A DNA stretch of 64,000 bases, taken from NCBI GenBank assembly GCA_001970955.1, contig MPUH01000211.1, positions 16,841 through 80,840 on the forward strand, given 5' to 3'. Below, piece by piece: positions 9,273 through 18,371 of the stretch. The notes under the pieces were generated by a model. That model worked only from the letters and a program-made list of their open reading frames with translations, was not told the origin of the DNA and did no database searches. The stretch is from Stentor coeruleus (taxonomy: Eukaryota > Ciliophora > Heterotrichea > Heterotrichida > Stentoridae). Made by a program: the position numbers and the translations under genes. Numbering within the stretch: position 1 is the stretch's first letter; the number at the start of each line of letters is the position of its first letter.

Positions 9273-11181
9273 CTATCCTATAAATAAATCATTAAGCATT
9301 TCTTTAAACCTCTTGCAATACTCATCAGCAGAAAGTGAACTAATTCCATCAGGTTTTTTAGCGCATATTTTCTTAGCAAATCTTTCAACCTGTTTTTTCA
9401 AATCATATTCTTGAAAAATGTCGATAATAGCAAAACAATAACAAGCTTTTGTTCCTTTAACCCAATATCTATTATCCATAAAATCCTTATCCCCTAAATA
9501 TTTCACAACTAATAATGAGTAATCCATAAGTTCAAGTTTATTAAGAAAAGCAACATCTTCATTTAATTCATTTAAGATCTTATTCCTCTCTTCATTATTC
9601 AAAAATATTTTCTCATTATTTTCATAAAAATTCACATCTTTTAAAGTCTTCCCATGAAATGATGTCCCAGTTTCAACTTTCCTATTAGCTTTACTACCTT
9701 TCATATCATAAACTACTGACCTTTTTTTATCCGGTACCACATTTTCCATAATACAAAAGTACTTCCCATTAAGTTTATAAACTCCAAGAATCCTCACTAA
9801 AAGTGACTGAGGATTTAACATAACCCTTTTAGCATAATGATAAGCAATACGTTTAAAGTATTTCATATCGCTATTACTCAAAGTTTTTATAACAAAACAT
9901 TTATTTGAAGTTGTGAAAAATAAAGACTCAGACCGACCACCATCATTGGCAAAAGACCCAACAAAAAACGTAAAGTTTTTTCTCTCTATAAAAGACTGCA
10001 TTAAAAAATCATTTGATATTCCTAATGCATCACGTATCGAATTAAAATACTCTGGATAATATTCATAAAAGTCAAAACTCGTAAGTTCTACTATGTAATT
10101 CTTACATAAATTCCGTTGTGGAATGTTTATATAGTAAATCAAACCTTCTAATTCTTTGATATTTATAATAAATCTTTTTTTTTCTGTTCTTAAATATTTT
10201 GGTAGTTTAGAATAAACGCTTTGATAGTCAGAATCTGCAAACTTTAAAATCAACGCAAGGAGGATTTCAATTATAGCCTTTAATAATACTTACACTAGAA
10301 GTAATTTTTTCAAATATTTCACTTAAACTTTCATAATTCGAATGTGAAAATTGGCATGGTGAATCATTTACAAGGTGCTGGAAACTCATTTTTTGGAAAT
10401 TTTTTCTCTTTTTCCTTTGTTTTATTAAGTTTGAAAGTTCATGGAAAAATTTCGTGTTGTGCAGTCGGATATAAGATGTTATGACAGAAAAAGTGCTTTG
10501 AATTGGATACAAAATAAAATACATAGTGTTTTTAGAAGTGTCCATAAAAATATACTTTGATGTAGTTAATATAACAAGTGATATTAAAGTACAACAAATA
10601 ATCCATCTATATCTTCTAAGAGTATAACTCATTTTATTATGATCTTTATTGAAAAAGTATAAATAATAAAACACTATTGGGGTAACTATCGCTAAAACCG
10701 CAGTTAAAATCCCATTCGCCACTAAATTCCCTTCAAAAGTACATTTACTAAATTTATTGCTTTCTAAAGAAAACAAATCAGCACTAAAAAACACAAAAAG
10801 AACTGAAGAAACAATACCAAATACATGATAAAATACACTTCTTAGCTTGTAACTATGACTTGCCTTATATTTATGTTTGATAATAATTTCCATAGCTAAG
10901 AAATTCACATAGAAATATAAAAGCAAATAGGATAAAAAATTAGACAAGGCTAGGAATTTACATAAAACACTTGAGTTTGTTGTTGGGATATTGAAAAATG
11001 AGATAATTCTGTGTAGATTTAAAGTTATTTCACATATAATCTGGGCAAATAGTAAATGTCCTGGATGAATCATGTATTGCTTGACATAGATATATACGAT
11101 TAGAGTGATAGATGATATGAATAATGATATTGATGAAATTGCTAAGTCTGTATAATGAAGTGATTCTGCTAAGTTATCCAT
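9273..11181 (-). CDS. 7TM receptor fused to PIP kinase (GPCR-PIPK), one intron
   Basis: Two open frames (10267-11181 and below 10277) join when the 16-nt intron GTAAGTATTATTAAAG (10278-10293) is removed, giving about 630 residues. Residues 1-240 hold seven hydrophobic segments with a short N-terminus, as in a 7TM receptor, followed by a basic linker RQKKRGKN-like in character (KQRKKRKNF). From about 300 on is a phosphatidylinositol-phosphate kinase: FVIKTLS with the ATP-site Lys, VYDMKGSKANRK, ELMDYSLLV, and AIIDIFQEYDL with the metal-binding Asp. The family would convert a PI monophosphate to PIP2 under receptor control; Dictyostelium RpkA and oomycete GPCR-PIPKs share this layout. The ligand is unknown. 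The kinase part alone has no ATG, which supports the fusion. Confidence 0.88.
10278..10293 (-). other. 16-nt spliceosomal intron
   Basis: On the minus strand the sequence is GTAAGTATTATTAAAG. It has a canonical GTAAG donor and an AG acceptor. Removing it joins a 7TM frame to a PIP-kinase frame exactly between codons (phase 0), and both flanks are open only when it is spliced. Confidence 0.9.
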
Positions 11182-12134
11182 ATTGTCTTTATTTAGTATA
11201 ATTATTTATTTTTTGATTAGGTGTGTTTAAGTTTATGGGGAAAAAAAGAGGATATTTTTTGGAGGTTGAGGAATTTTGATTAAGATGAGAAAATTTATTG
11301 AATAATTTTTTTTTTGTTGATAAATATTTGGTATTAGTTTATTATTATTGAAAGGTTTAAGAAAAGGTTTTTTGTTTTTTATTAAAGATTTTTAGATGAA
11401 ATATTGGTGAAGAGGGTTTTTGGTATTTGGAATTTGGAATTTGGAATATGGATACTGAATTTATTTGGGGTTTTTGGTTAAGAGTTTAGGAATAATATAG
11501 AAAATAGAATAGTTTGTTAGGAATAAGTTTTTNGAAAAGGTTTTTTGTTTTTTATTAAAGATTTTTAGATGAAATATTGGTGAAGAGGGTTTTTGGTTTT
11601 TGGAATATGGATACTGAATTTATTTGGGGTTTTTGGTTTTTGGAATATGGATACTGAATTTATTTGGGGTTTTTGGTTAAGAGTTTAGGAATAATATAGA
11701 AAATAGAATAGTTTGTTAGGAATAAGTTTTAGTGATATATTTTAATTTTATTGTAGTTTTGAACCTTAAATGATTGTGTAAGATAAAATTCATTCATTTC
11801 TATAAAAATGAAAACTTACAGAGTTTATAACTAGAAGTTGTTATTAAAATTTACCAAGATATTATCACTAAAACTAAATCAATTTTACAAAAATCTCTCT
11901 TCAACTAAAACCATCTTAATTCTCCTTCAAATCCTATTAAAACATCATCTGACTTTCTCCATAAACCTTTACACCTCATAAAAAAGCCCTAAACCTAAAT
12001 CAGAATCCACAAAAATCCTCCATCCTCCTATCTTCCTACGCAAAATCTTCACCCTCCAAACCTAAAAATCTTTTTTCCTATCAAATTTCTATTCCAAATA
12101 AAAATCTCAAACATATAACAAAATAAATAATCTC
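11182..12134. other. Divergent intergenic region with tandem repeats
   Basis: This lies between the 5' ends of the 7TM-PIPK gene (minus) and the helicase gene (plus), so it should contain both promoters. The left part is rich in G and T and contains N-linked repeats. The right part, 11860-12134, is rich in C and A with almost no G, the usual 5' flank of plus-strand genes here. I see no open frame or clear promoter box. Confidence 0.6.
11361..11733. repeat. N-linked duplication and 40-bp tandem repeat
   Basis: A block starting at 11361 (GAAAAGGTTTTTTG...) starts again at 11534, directly after an N at 11533. Within the second block a 40-bp unit containing TGGAATATGGATACTGAATT occurs twice (11601 and 11641). 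The first is probably an assembly artefact; the 40-bp unit could be real minisatellite DNA that caused it. Confidence 0.7.
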
Positions 12135-15100
12135 ATGAGTATTGATTTCCTAACAATCCTCAACAACTCAGAACTTCGCTTACAACAACAAAACCTTCCT
12201 CTTTTAGCATATCGAGAAACTATTCTAGACAATATCCTGTCAAATCAAAGTTTGATAATCCAAGCAGACACCGGTCTAGGAAAAACTACACAAATTCCAC
12301 AGTATCTGTTTTTAAACAGCTATTTTGAACGCTATCAAATTTTCTGTACTCAACCAAGAAGAATAGCTGCAGCTTGTGTAGCTAGAAGAGTTAATGATGA
12401 ATTTGGTTGTACGAATATTGTTAATAGCTGTTTAAACTATAGAGATTTGTCACGAATACACGAAACACCGATAGTATATTTTTCTGAATGCAACTTTCTT
12501 AATTACCTTCTAACAGAAATATATAATGATAACCCTTTGCCTACATGTAGAGCATTGATTCTTGATGAGGCTCATGAGCGTAATATTGAGACTGACGTGA
12601 TATTAGCTCTGGCTAAAAAGTACATATTACCCAAACGGAAAGACTTTAAACTTATCATAACCTCAGCAACACTCCAGCTCCAAATCTTATCAAAATACCT
12701 AAATTGCCCAGTGATTATATGTGAAGGTAGTGCATACCCAGTCAAAGAAGTTTTTATACGCAAATACGACAACTATTTCTACGAAACTGTAAACCTTGCA
12801 ACAAGAGTAATCCAAGGTAAACTTTCAGCAAATACTCAAAAAGAAACAATCCTAGTTTTCTTATCAGGTTTTGATGAAATAAACGGAGCAAAGTATATAA
12901 TAAGTAAAAAAATAACAAGTGAAGAACTTGAAATACAGATTCTTTATGGGCATTTAGAATTTAAAGAACAACAAGAAATAGTTAATACACAAAATCGTCG
13001 TATTCGTGTTGTTATAAGCACAAACATAGCAGAAAGTAGTCTTACTGTACCTGGAGTTACTTGTGTTATAGATAGTGGTAGGGAAAAAGTAGCTTCTGGG
13101 ACACAATATAAAGATTTTAGGGTAAGATTCATCACAAAAATGTCGTCAATACAACGAAAAGGTCGAGCTGGGAGGACTAACCCTGGGATTTGTTATAGGA
13201 TTTACACTGAAGACGAGTTTAAAAACATGGACGAGTTTAGAGAACCTGCAATATTAAGAAGCAATATCGGCCTTTTAACATTAAAATTCCTAAAATTCGG
13301 CCTTTTCAATATAGAAAGCTTATCATTATTAGACTCCCCTGACCATATAGCTCAAAAAGATACATACGAAGAATTAGTCAATTTAGAAATGCTCAGTATT
13401 TCTACTTTTAATACATATAAAGTTACTGAAATCGGTAAATTTGCCTTAGAACTTGATATCATGCCTATGCTTGGGAAATTTATCTTTGGCGCTTATCATT
13501 TTTTTGAATGTGGTGATGAAGCTACAATGCTTTCTGCTTTGTTATTATGTGTTGATTTTGTATTTTTAAGAAATGAAAATATTGAAGAAGAAGTTGACCT
13601 AAGGGAACAATATTTATTATGTCCAAAAATGGTCATGTTAGGTGATTTAATATCAAGTTTGTTTACCTTTAGACAATATTATGCTTTATTATGTAATTGT
13701 TGTATTAATCGTATTGGTGATTGTAATTGTTTAGAAAATAGAAAAGTATGGTCGCAGAAGTTTTTTATATGTGAAAAGAAATTCAAAAGTGCATTAAGAC
13801 AATATGATGACTTGCTGAGTCGTTTAGAAGAGAAATTTTCCCAACAAGTTTTTTATTTTTCTGAAGAAGAGTGGATGTTGGAAAAACAATTAGCTTTGAT
13901 GAGTCTTGAAGATTTTGATTCTGATAATTTTAAGTCTTTATTGGACAAAGTGTGTTTATGTTATAAAGATTTTTATGAAAACTACTTCCAAAATGCGGTT
14001 ATATCAGGTTTTTTTCAGAATCTAGCCCAATATCGTGGAGATAATATTATTGATGCAGGGTATTTATATGTTGCGACTAAAGAAATTGTTGTACCACATC
14101 CTTGTTCTCCAATAGGTAAATTACTTTTTAGTAACCCTCCAAAATATATAATGTTCTTCGAAATCTCAGTAACTACAAATCTATTTATGAAATACATATC
14201 CCCAATTGATATAAGTAAAACAAAAAAAATCTGTGAATCTTGGTTGAAAAAAATCAACTTTTCTGAAGAAATCGAGCCTCTCTCAGGCCTAGTGTTTCAA
14301 AACCTAGGCCCAGCTTATATGAAAGAACTTTTAGGAATGAGTGGGACGAAAATCTATGATGTTGAAACTGAGCTTAAAAAAAAAGGTGCACAAGGAGTTC
14401 TTATTCTTCCTGATCCTATGAGAAATTCTTTAAAACTTAGAGTCCCTCAACCTTATAGAAAAATTGCTGAAGATGAATTAAGGAAAGTTTTAGATTATAA
14501 ACAAAAAGAAGTTTTAAGGAAAAATATCGTACAAATCCCATATAGTAAAGGAATTGTACTTGTTGTAAATCCAGGTGGAGAAATATCAGAGATTATGTAT
14601 AGTGAAGATACATTGGTTTATCATATAAATGATTTAAAAAATTATCAGAGTTATAATGAAGCTTTATTGGATATACAGAATACTTTTGAATTTTATCAGT
14701 TTAATTTGGTTAGGAAACAAGGAGATGCAGTTGGTGTTGTGTATTTTAAGTCACAGGCACAAGCTGATGAGGCACAGCAAAATTTGAAGCAGAGGCCGTT
14801 GATTGGAAAATCAGGGCCGATATTGAGTCTTGTACCAGTACAAAAATCAGCTTCACAACCATGTTTGAAAGTTTCAGCGGCGATATACCCACAACAATTA
14901 AGAGCCATGTTGGAATATTATGGAGAATTTAGATCGATTTATATTAAACCTCTTGAATCGACTACTTTAGCTTTTGTTAGGTATATGACTCAAGAAGCTA
15001 CAGAATCATGTTTGTATGGGTTTAATCAATGGGTTGAGGAAGAATATGGGATATTTTCATCAATATTTAGATTGCAAGATGGGATTCTTATACCTAAAGA

Positions 15101-16343
15101 GCTTGTTGCAATTGGTATAGATATTGTGAACTACAATTTAGAAAAAATTTCTATGGAATATGGAGTTGATATACATCTAAGTGGCAAAGAAGTAGTCCGA
15201 GTTTATGGTGAACTCCATAAACTACCAAATGATGCATTAGAACAAATCCTGGACTTGGTGAATTGTGAAACAGTCCCAGTAACTCATGAAGTTATAAAAA
15301 CAATAGACAAATCGTTAATCCCAACAGAAAATGGAGAAGAAGTTTCATGGAAGGTCTGGCAAGAAATCCATCAAGTCAATTGTAATTATTTATATTACAG
15401 ATCAGCATTAGCAGTTTATGGTATGCCTCAAGATCGTCAATACGCAGTAAAACAGATACAAAAAATGATTTCAAATATTCTCAAACAATTATTTACAGTT
15501 GAAATCACATATTCTTCTATTAAAGAACTCCGTAAAATCGAAGTGTTTAAAAAAAGATTAGGACCAGAATTACAAGTTGATATCAATATTAATCGTAGAA
15601 AAGGTAGTTATACAATAACTGGAATAAAATATTTTGTTGATCGAGCTATAGAAAAACTTAATCTTCAAGACAAATGTAACATAGTCACAGAAGCTTGTGG
15701 GATTTGTTTACAAAATTTCACTGAAAACCCAATCTGTTTAAGTTTATGTGGGCATAGATTCCATTCAGGATGTTTAAACCTACAAATAAAAAACGCTATA
15801 TCTGAAGCTGGGATGTCTGGTTTTCCTATAAATTGTATTATATGCTCACATAAACTTGTTCATAATGATTGGAGTAAAGTTTTATCATATAGTGAGTTAT
15901 TAAATCTTTTTAGTGCATCTGTTATTCAGTTTATAAGCAGAAATCCTATATATTCGCATTGTGAAAATCCTAATTGCGATTATGTTTATAATATACAAAA
16001 AACAAGTTTACTTGGGAATACTAGGAAATGTATAAGATGTAGAGGGAATTATTGTATTAAATGTAATAAACAGGTTTTTGGACTTGGACATGAGATACAG
16101 TGTGAAATTGATAGGATGAAGAAATATGATAAAGAGAATATGGAATGGATTGAACAAAATACGACAGGGTGTCCGAAATGCAAATTTAGGATTGAAAAAA
16201 ATAAAGGGTGTAATCATGTTGTGTGTTTAAGATGTGCTACGCATTTTTGTTTTATATGTAAAGGACAGATTTATGATCAGTTTCCAGTTGATCATTATAG
16301 GGACCCAAGTCGAATTTGTTATCAGAGATATATGATAGATTAA
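12135..16343 (+). CDS. DEAH-box helicase fused to RBR (RING-IBR-RING2) E3 domain
   Basis: The 1402-residue product starts with a DEAH helicase core: Walker A ADTGLGKT (44-51), LILDEAHER (DEAH at 144-147), ITSATL (about 176), STNIAESSLTVPGV, and IQRKGRAGRTNPG (motif VI). Helicase-associated domains follow. Residues 1188-1390 form an RBR module: CGIC...CGHRFHSGC...CIIC (RING1), CENPNC...CIRCRGNYCIKC (IBR), and GCPKCKFRIEKNKGCNHVVC (RING2), whose Cys at about 1359 aligns with the ubiquitin-accepting cysteine. The same fusion exists in plant DEAH11/12-type proteins. It probably acts on RNA or RNP complexes and ubiquitinates a partner; substrate unknown. The gene is intronless and complete. Confidence 0.93.
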   Translation: MSIDFLTILNNSELRLQQQNLPLLAYRETILDNILSNQSLIIQADTGLGKTTQIPQYLFLNSYFERYQIFCTQPRRIAAACVARRVNDEFGCTNIVNSCLNYRDLSRIHETPIVYFSECNFLNYLLTEIYNDNPLPTCRALILDEAHERNIETDVILALAKKYILPKRKDFKLIITSATLQLQILSKYLNCPVIICEGSAYPVKEVFIRKYDNYFYETVNLATRVIQGKLSANTQKETILVFLSGFDEINGAKYIISKKITSEELEIQILYGHLEFKEQQEIVNTQNRRIRVVISTNIAESSLTVPGVTCVIDSGREKVASGTQYKDFRVRFITKMSSIQRKGRAGRTNPGICYRIYTEDEFKNMDEFREPAILRSNIGLLTLKFLKFGLFNIESLSLLDSPDHIAQKDTYEELVNLEMLSISTFNTYKVTEIGKFALELDIMPMLGKFIFGAYHFFECGDEATMLSALLLCVDFVFLRNENIEEEVDLREQYLLCPKMVMLGDLISSLFTFRQYYALLCNCCINRIGDCNCLENRKVWSQKFFICEKKFKSALRQYDDLLSRLEEKFSQQVFYFSEEEWMLEKQLALMSLEDFDSDNFKSLLDKVCLCYKDFYENYFQNAVISGFFQNLAQYRGDNIIDAGYLYVATKEIVVPHPCSPIGKLLFSNPPKYIMFFEISVTTNLFMKYISPIDISKTKKICESWLKKINFSEEIEPLSGLVFQNLGPAYMKELLGMSGTKIYDVETELKKKGAQGVLILPDPMRNSLKLRVPQPYRKIAEDELRKVLDYKQKEVLRKNIVQIPYSKGIVLVVNPGGEISEIMYSEDTLVYHINDLKNYQSYNEALLDIQNTFEFYQFNLVRKQGDAVGVVYFKSQAQADEAQQNLKQRPLIGKSGPILSLVPVQKSASQPCLKVSAAIYPQQLRAMLEYYGEFRSIYIKPLESTTLAFVRYMTQEATESCLYGFNQWVEEEYGIFSSIFRLQDGILIPKELVAIGIDIVNYNLEKISMEYGVDIHLSGKEVVRVYGELHKLPNDALEQILDLVNCETVPVTHEVIKTIDKSLIPTENGEEVSWKVWQEIHQVNCNYLYYRSALAVYGMPQDRQYAVKQIQKMISNILKQLFTVEITYSSIKELRKIEVFKKRLGPELQVDININRRKGSYTITGIKYFVDRAIEKLNLQDKCNIVTEACGICLQNFTENPICLSLCGHRFHSGCLNLQIKNAISEAGMSGFPINCIICSHKLVHNDWSKVLSYSELLNLFSASVIQFISRNPIYSHCENPNCDYVYNIQKTSLLGNTRKCIRCRGNYCIKCNKQVFGLGHEIQCEIDRMKKYDKENMEWIEQNTTGCPKCKFRIEKNKGCNHVVCLRCATHFCFICKGQIYDQFPVDHYRDPSRICYQRYMID

Positions 16344-16443
16344 TTGAAATAGATGTAATTAAGGATAAGAGAAGTTTTAGGAATGATTTTGTATTGATTA
16401 GGATTTGTTGGGTTTTAAAGAAGAAATTATTATAATATTTTCT

Positions 16444-16935
16444 ATGAGTTGTCTTCAATGTAGAAGCAAAAAATCATCAGATCATTTTTACAGGTTAAAC
16501 TTTTTTGATTTAGGGAAAAATGATTCACCGGTTTTAACATTACCAAATGAAAAAAGTGAAAGGTCAACACAGAGAATAAATTTTTCTCCTGTGCCTAATA
16601 GAAGAAAGTCTAGATTGTCAATAGTTCAAAAGAAGCAAGCTTTTATATCATTAAAAACTCCTAAATTAGAATTTATCACAAAAGAAGAGGTGAAAGGTAA
16701 TTCAATAACCAATAAAAGGAATAGTAAGTCTAGATCTCCAAAAAGAGCATATACTCCAATATTAAAGCGAATAATTCCTGATGGAAAACTTAATCTGCAA
16801 ATATTTAACACTTCGAAATTCACTAGAGTTTGCTATAGTCCTTTAGAAAATCAGCAAAGACTTAAGAGAAGGATAAATATCAAAATTGATAATATTATTT
16901 CGTATTCAGAACTAAACGAAAATACTTCTCTATGA
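16444..16935 (+). CDS. Small basic serine-rich protein, unknown
   Basis: I start at ATG 16444, the first ATG in a frame that is open upstream only through a TTG. The 163-residue product begins MSCLQCRSKKSSDHFYRL, is rich in Arg, Lys, Ser and Pro, and contains short Ser-Pro motifs (SRSPKRAYTP, CYSPLENQQR). It is likely disordered and possibly phosphorylated. The two early cysteines (CLQC) could be acylated. No family is recognised. Confidence 0.55.
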   Translation: MSCLQCRSKKSSDHFYRLNFFDLGKNDSPVLTLPNEKSERSTQRINFSPVPNRRKSRLSIVQKKQAFISLKTPKLEFITKEEVKGNSITNKRNSKSRSPKRAYTPILKRIIPDGKLNLQIFNTSKFTRVCYSPLENQQRLKRRINIKIDNIISYSELNENTSL

Positions 16936-17257
16936 GCAGTTGAGAAATACTCTTTGACTAATGATAGTATTTAAAATAACAAATTTATATATAGAATTGT
17001 TATTATTGGGAAAATTATTTAATATAATTATCTATGTTATATTCTCTGTTAGTTGATTAGAAAGCTAATAGGGTAGTCGCTTTAGTTAAAAACAAGTCTA
17101 ATTGTGTTTGTAGATGGGTTTTGTCAATATATTTTATTATTTATAAAGATTTTTATATATTTAAGTATCTGAATAAACTTAACCATGTAGTCTCATTATT
17201 TTCCTTAGTTTTTATATGTTTTATATATATTATAATATATGACTATACTTAAATCTA

Positions 17258-18330
17258 TTAGCTTAGCACTCTTGCATTAAGTTTAAATAGCCAATATCTC
17301 TCCTGTTTGCATATGTTATCCACTTTTTCAACAGGCATAAATGTGGTAGTATAGTATTTTCTATTATAATTGTAATGGAGTATACAAAAAAATTACATGA
17401 AGAAATTGCACAAGTAAAAAAAATTGTAAAACCCTTAGAGAAAATTTTTAAATATTTTTTAAGATTCTCCCTTACACCCATTTCTTGATTTCTTTAATTA
17501 TTCAATTTTTATATTTAGGAGTTGCAATACAGGATGATAAGACCTTCCCTTTCTATTCAGGATTTGTTTTAAATAAGGATTTGTTCGAATTACCCTTTGA
17601 ATTCTGTCCCATTATTTTTTCGTATTACTTTTCGGTTTCCCCACTCCCTTAGTAAATCTTCTAAGTATTTGAAATACGAAATTTGAAAAATGGTCTTTGG
17701 TTATTAAAATGTATTTAAAATCATGATTGATAATAAAAGTTTCTATTATTAAATCAATTCGTATTATTTCAAGAGTTTTTGTTGATTTAATTATCGAAGG
17801 ATTTCACTCAATTAATGACAGATTTATGAAATACTCTTCTTGACAAATGGGGCAAAAATTAATAAAATTCTTATAATCATCTGGCATATTTTCCCAGTAG
17901 TATTCATTTGATATTACATTTATCATTTCTTTTCTTATGCTTTTAATATTTTTCCAAGTGAAAAAAATCGATTATCCTATTTATTTCCGCTTTAAATAGA
18001 ATTTGATAATAACTATCAAGGGTTTTCTCCAATAATTAAGTTTACTAAGGATAAATAAGATAACTTCCGATTAATTATTGTGTAGTTTGTTGCAATCTTG
18101 TCACTCTATTAATTTTTTACCTTAGCGAGCGTACTTTTGTATAACTTTTGTAAAATGTGATCTGGAAACCATTCACAATCGGATTCTATGTGACATATAA
18201 CTTCATCATATCCCTATTCCTCAAAAAAGCTTAGAAACAAATCAGGAGTCTCTTTTCTAATTGAAGGCAAGGTAGCTAAAGATTTTATTTGACTTTTAAA
18301 TTTAAATGAAAATATTCAAACTATTAGCAT
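17258..18330 (-). pseudogene. Decayed spliced gene, CxxC-containing, unknown family
   Basis: Minus-strand reading from ATG 18330 gives long protein-like stretches broken by stops of all three kinds and at least two frameshifts. Recognisable pieces are SLATLPSIRKETPDLFLSFF, a TAG near 18215, then CHIESDCEWFPDHILQKLYK, then a 15-nt GTAAAAAATTAATAG segment (18106-18120) that is a perfect local intron. After it come SDKIATNYTIINRK, a frame change near 18017, QILFKAEINRIIDFF, a change in a seven-T run near 17962, and EYYWENMPDDYKNF with FCPICQEEYF. More stops follow, and the C-terminal piece EKVDNICKQERYWLF ends at 17258. Use of TAG, TGA and TAA as interruptions argues against recoding. Function unknown. 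Confidence 0.55.
18106..18120 (-). other. Relict 15-nt intron in the broken gene
   Basis: GTAAAAAATTAATAG on the minus strand. Without removal the frame stops at once; with removal coding-like sequence continues (KSTLAK to SDKIAT). This supports a formerly expressed, spliced gene. Confidence 0.5.
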
Positions 18331-18371
18331 TGAGTACTTTTACTTAATTACCAGAATCTCTAAGAATATAA

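Larger units (their letters stand above)
16936..18371. other. Long gap with a broken gene
   Basis: No intact gene is present. Most of the minus strand between 17258 and 18330 reads as a decayed, once-spliced gene, listed separately. The cyclase gene starts 41 bp beyond its apparent ATG, on the opposite strand. Confidence 0.6.

Noticed and set aside
17263-17481. 72-codon minus-strand frame starting MGVRENLKKYLKIF
   Set aside because: It lies in the decayed gene, and a different frame gives the better protein-like C-terminus there. I treat it as part of the pseudogene.
17258-18330. Stop-codon reassignment as an explanation for the in-frame stops
   Set aside because: All three stop codons interrupt this stretch, frameshifts are also present, and intact neighbours end normally with TAA, TAG and TGA.
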